Below, in pieces: positions 33,275 through 33,562 of a stretch of DNA of 33,562 nucleotides. Each line of letters starts with the position of its first letter. Positions within the stretch are counted from its first letter, which is position 1. The stretch is from an uncultured Prevotella sp. (lineage in GTDB: Bacteria > Bacteroidota > Bacteroidia > Bacteroidales > Bacteroidaceae). Under the pieces are notes generated by a model, which was given only the letters and a program-made list of their open reading frames with translations, did no database searches and was not told the origin of the DNA. The translations under genes were made by a program, and so were the position numbers. The DNA lies in assembly GCA_900553965.1 (NCBI GenBank), contig USFX01000002.1:1-33562 (forward strand). Reading direction: 5' to 3'.

Positions 33275-33368
33275 TGTTACTTTATAATTAAATTTGTTCT
33301 TATCGTTCCAACGCAACATAACGGGCAACACGTTACTTCCCGCCAGCGATTACGCCGAAAAGCGGGTG

Positions 33369-33376
33369 CAAAGTTA
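33369..33376 (-). promoter_or_regulatory. rplS promoter -7 box
   Basis: The minus strand reads TAACTTTG, a full TAnnTTTG match about 95 bp before the rplS ATG. The leader is long enough (about 85 nt) for control at RNA level, but no structure was identified. Confidence 0.65.
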
Positions 33377-33416
33377 CGACTTTTTATCGGTATCAGCTAA
33401 TTTTGGCGGGGCTTTT

Positions 33417-33448
33417 TTTGCTGATTATCTGATTTTTAGTTACTTTTG
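33417..33448 (+). promoter_or_regulatory. Promoter of the lipoprotein gene at the window end
   Basis: TTTG (33417-33420), exactly 20 nt, then TACTTTTG (33441-33448): a full -33/-7 match, divergent from the rplS promoter. The ATG is at 33471. Confidence 0.85.
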
Positions 33449-33470
33449 CGTCAAAATATCACATAAGAAT

Positions 33471-33562
33471 ATGTACATCGGATATATTTCACGCGTCCTG
33501 CCGCTCGTCGCAGCGGCTGTGGTCGCTGGATGCTCGTCGCAGAAGACGGCCACGGTGGTGTC
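33471..33562 (+). CDS. Lipoprotein, N-terminal fragment cut by the window end
   Basis: Thirty codons are visible. The start MYIGYISRVLPLVAAAVVAG followed by C21 and SSQK is a lipoprotein signal with lipobox VAGC. It has a perfect promoter 22 bp upstream. The rest lies outside the window, so no function can be assigned. Confidence 0.75.
   Translation, partial: MYIGYISRVLPLVAAAVVAGCSSQKTATVV

Noticed and set aside
33275..33331. Upstream start adding 19 residues to ribosomal protein L19
   Set aside because: L19 proteins start at the MNLI-like position; the extension has no conserved residues.

Overview
The window looks like a chromosomal segment of a Bacteroidetes anaerobe, most likely a Prevotella relative (inferred, not tested by search). 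Evidence: many genes are preceded by the Bacteroidetes sigma promoter form (TAnnTTTG, in the best cases with TTTG exactly 20 nt upstream); the exbB-exbD-exbD-tonB-pstS-TPR cluster is in the order typical of the phylum; Shine-Dalgarno sites are mostly weak; and the locus carries a large Bacteroidetes-type Cas9 with a 47-nt CRISPR repeat.

Layout. 1-1545 (minus): a GGGtGRT-family gene cut by the window edge, with a NifU/IscU-like scaffold gene upstream of it. 1546-2519: noncoding. 2520-7529 (plus): gyrA, then two tandem, diverged paralogues encoding exported TPR-like proteins. 7782-9530: phosphosugar mutase, convergent with htpG (9710-11764, minus) across a double terminator. 11765-12875: noncoding, with a long inverted repeat and a ~0.5 kb GC-rich repeat element. 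12876-14069: class I aminotransferase. 14293-19791: TonB energy-transduction operon with an exported phosphate-binding-like lipoprotein and a TPR protein. 20008-28136: complete type II-C CRISPR-Cas locus. 28405-29586: stand-alone AICAR transformylase. 29836-30021: small basic ORF. 30264-32072: TPR sensor histidine kinase. 32073-32846: noncoding, with a second inverted repeat and a second copy of the GC-rich element. 32912-33274 (minus): rplS. 33471-end: start of a lipoprotein gene.

The CRISPR locus is the centrepiece. It consists of a tracrRNA gene divergent from cas9 (own promoter, anti-repeat, terminator), cas9 (1494 aa, all nuclease residues present), cas1, cas2, a terminator that only works leftward, and an array of 27 repeats and 26 spacers. 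Repeat orientation, tracrRNA complementarity, the leftward terminator and a promoter-like box beyond the far end all indicate that the array is transcribed on the minus strand, towards the cas genes. The only degenerate repeat lies at the transcriptional 5' end and not at the cas2-proximal end. This suggests that new spacers enter next to cas2, so that transcription and adaptation start at opposite ends of the array. Each repeat also contains a TTGAAA-16-TATAAA arrangement on the crRNA strand, a possible built-in promoter.

Other points of interest are two co-linear copies of an intergenic element built from GCCGTAAGGGCCTTACGGC-type palindromes, each preceded by a long hairpin; an inverted repeat that includes the htpG start codon; and a duplicated/inverted repeat block behind the AICAR transformylase gene. 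All functional calls come from reading motifs and translations; no database search was run.
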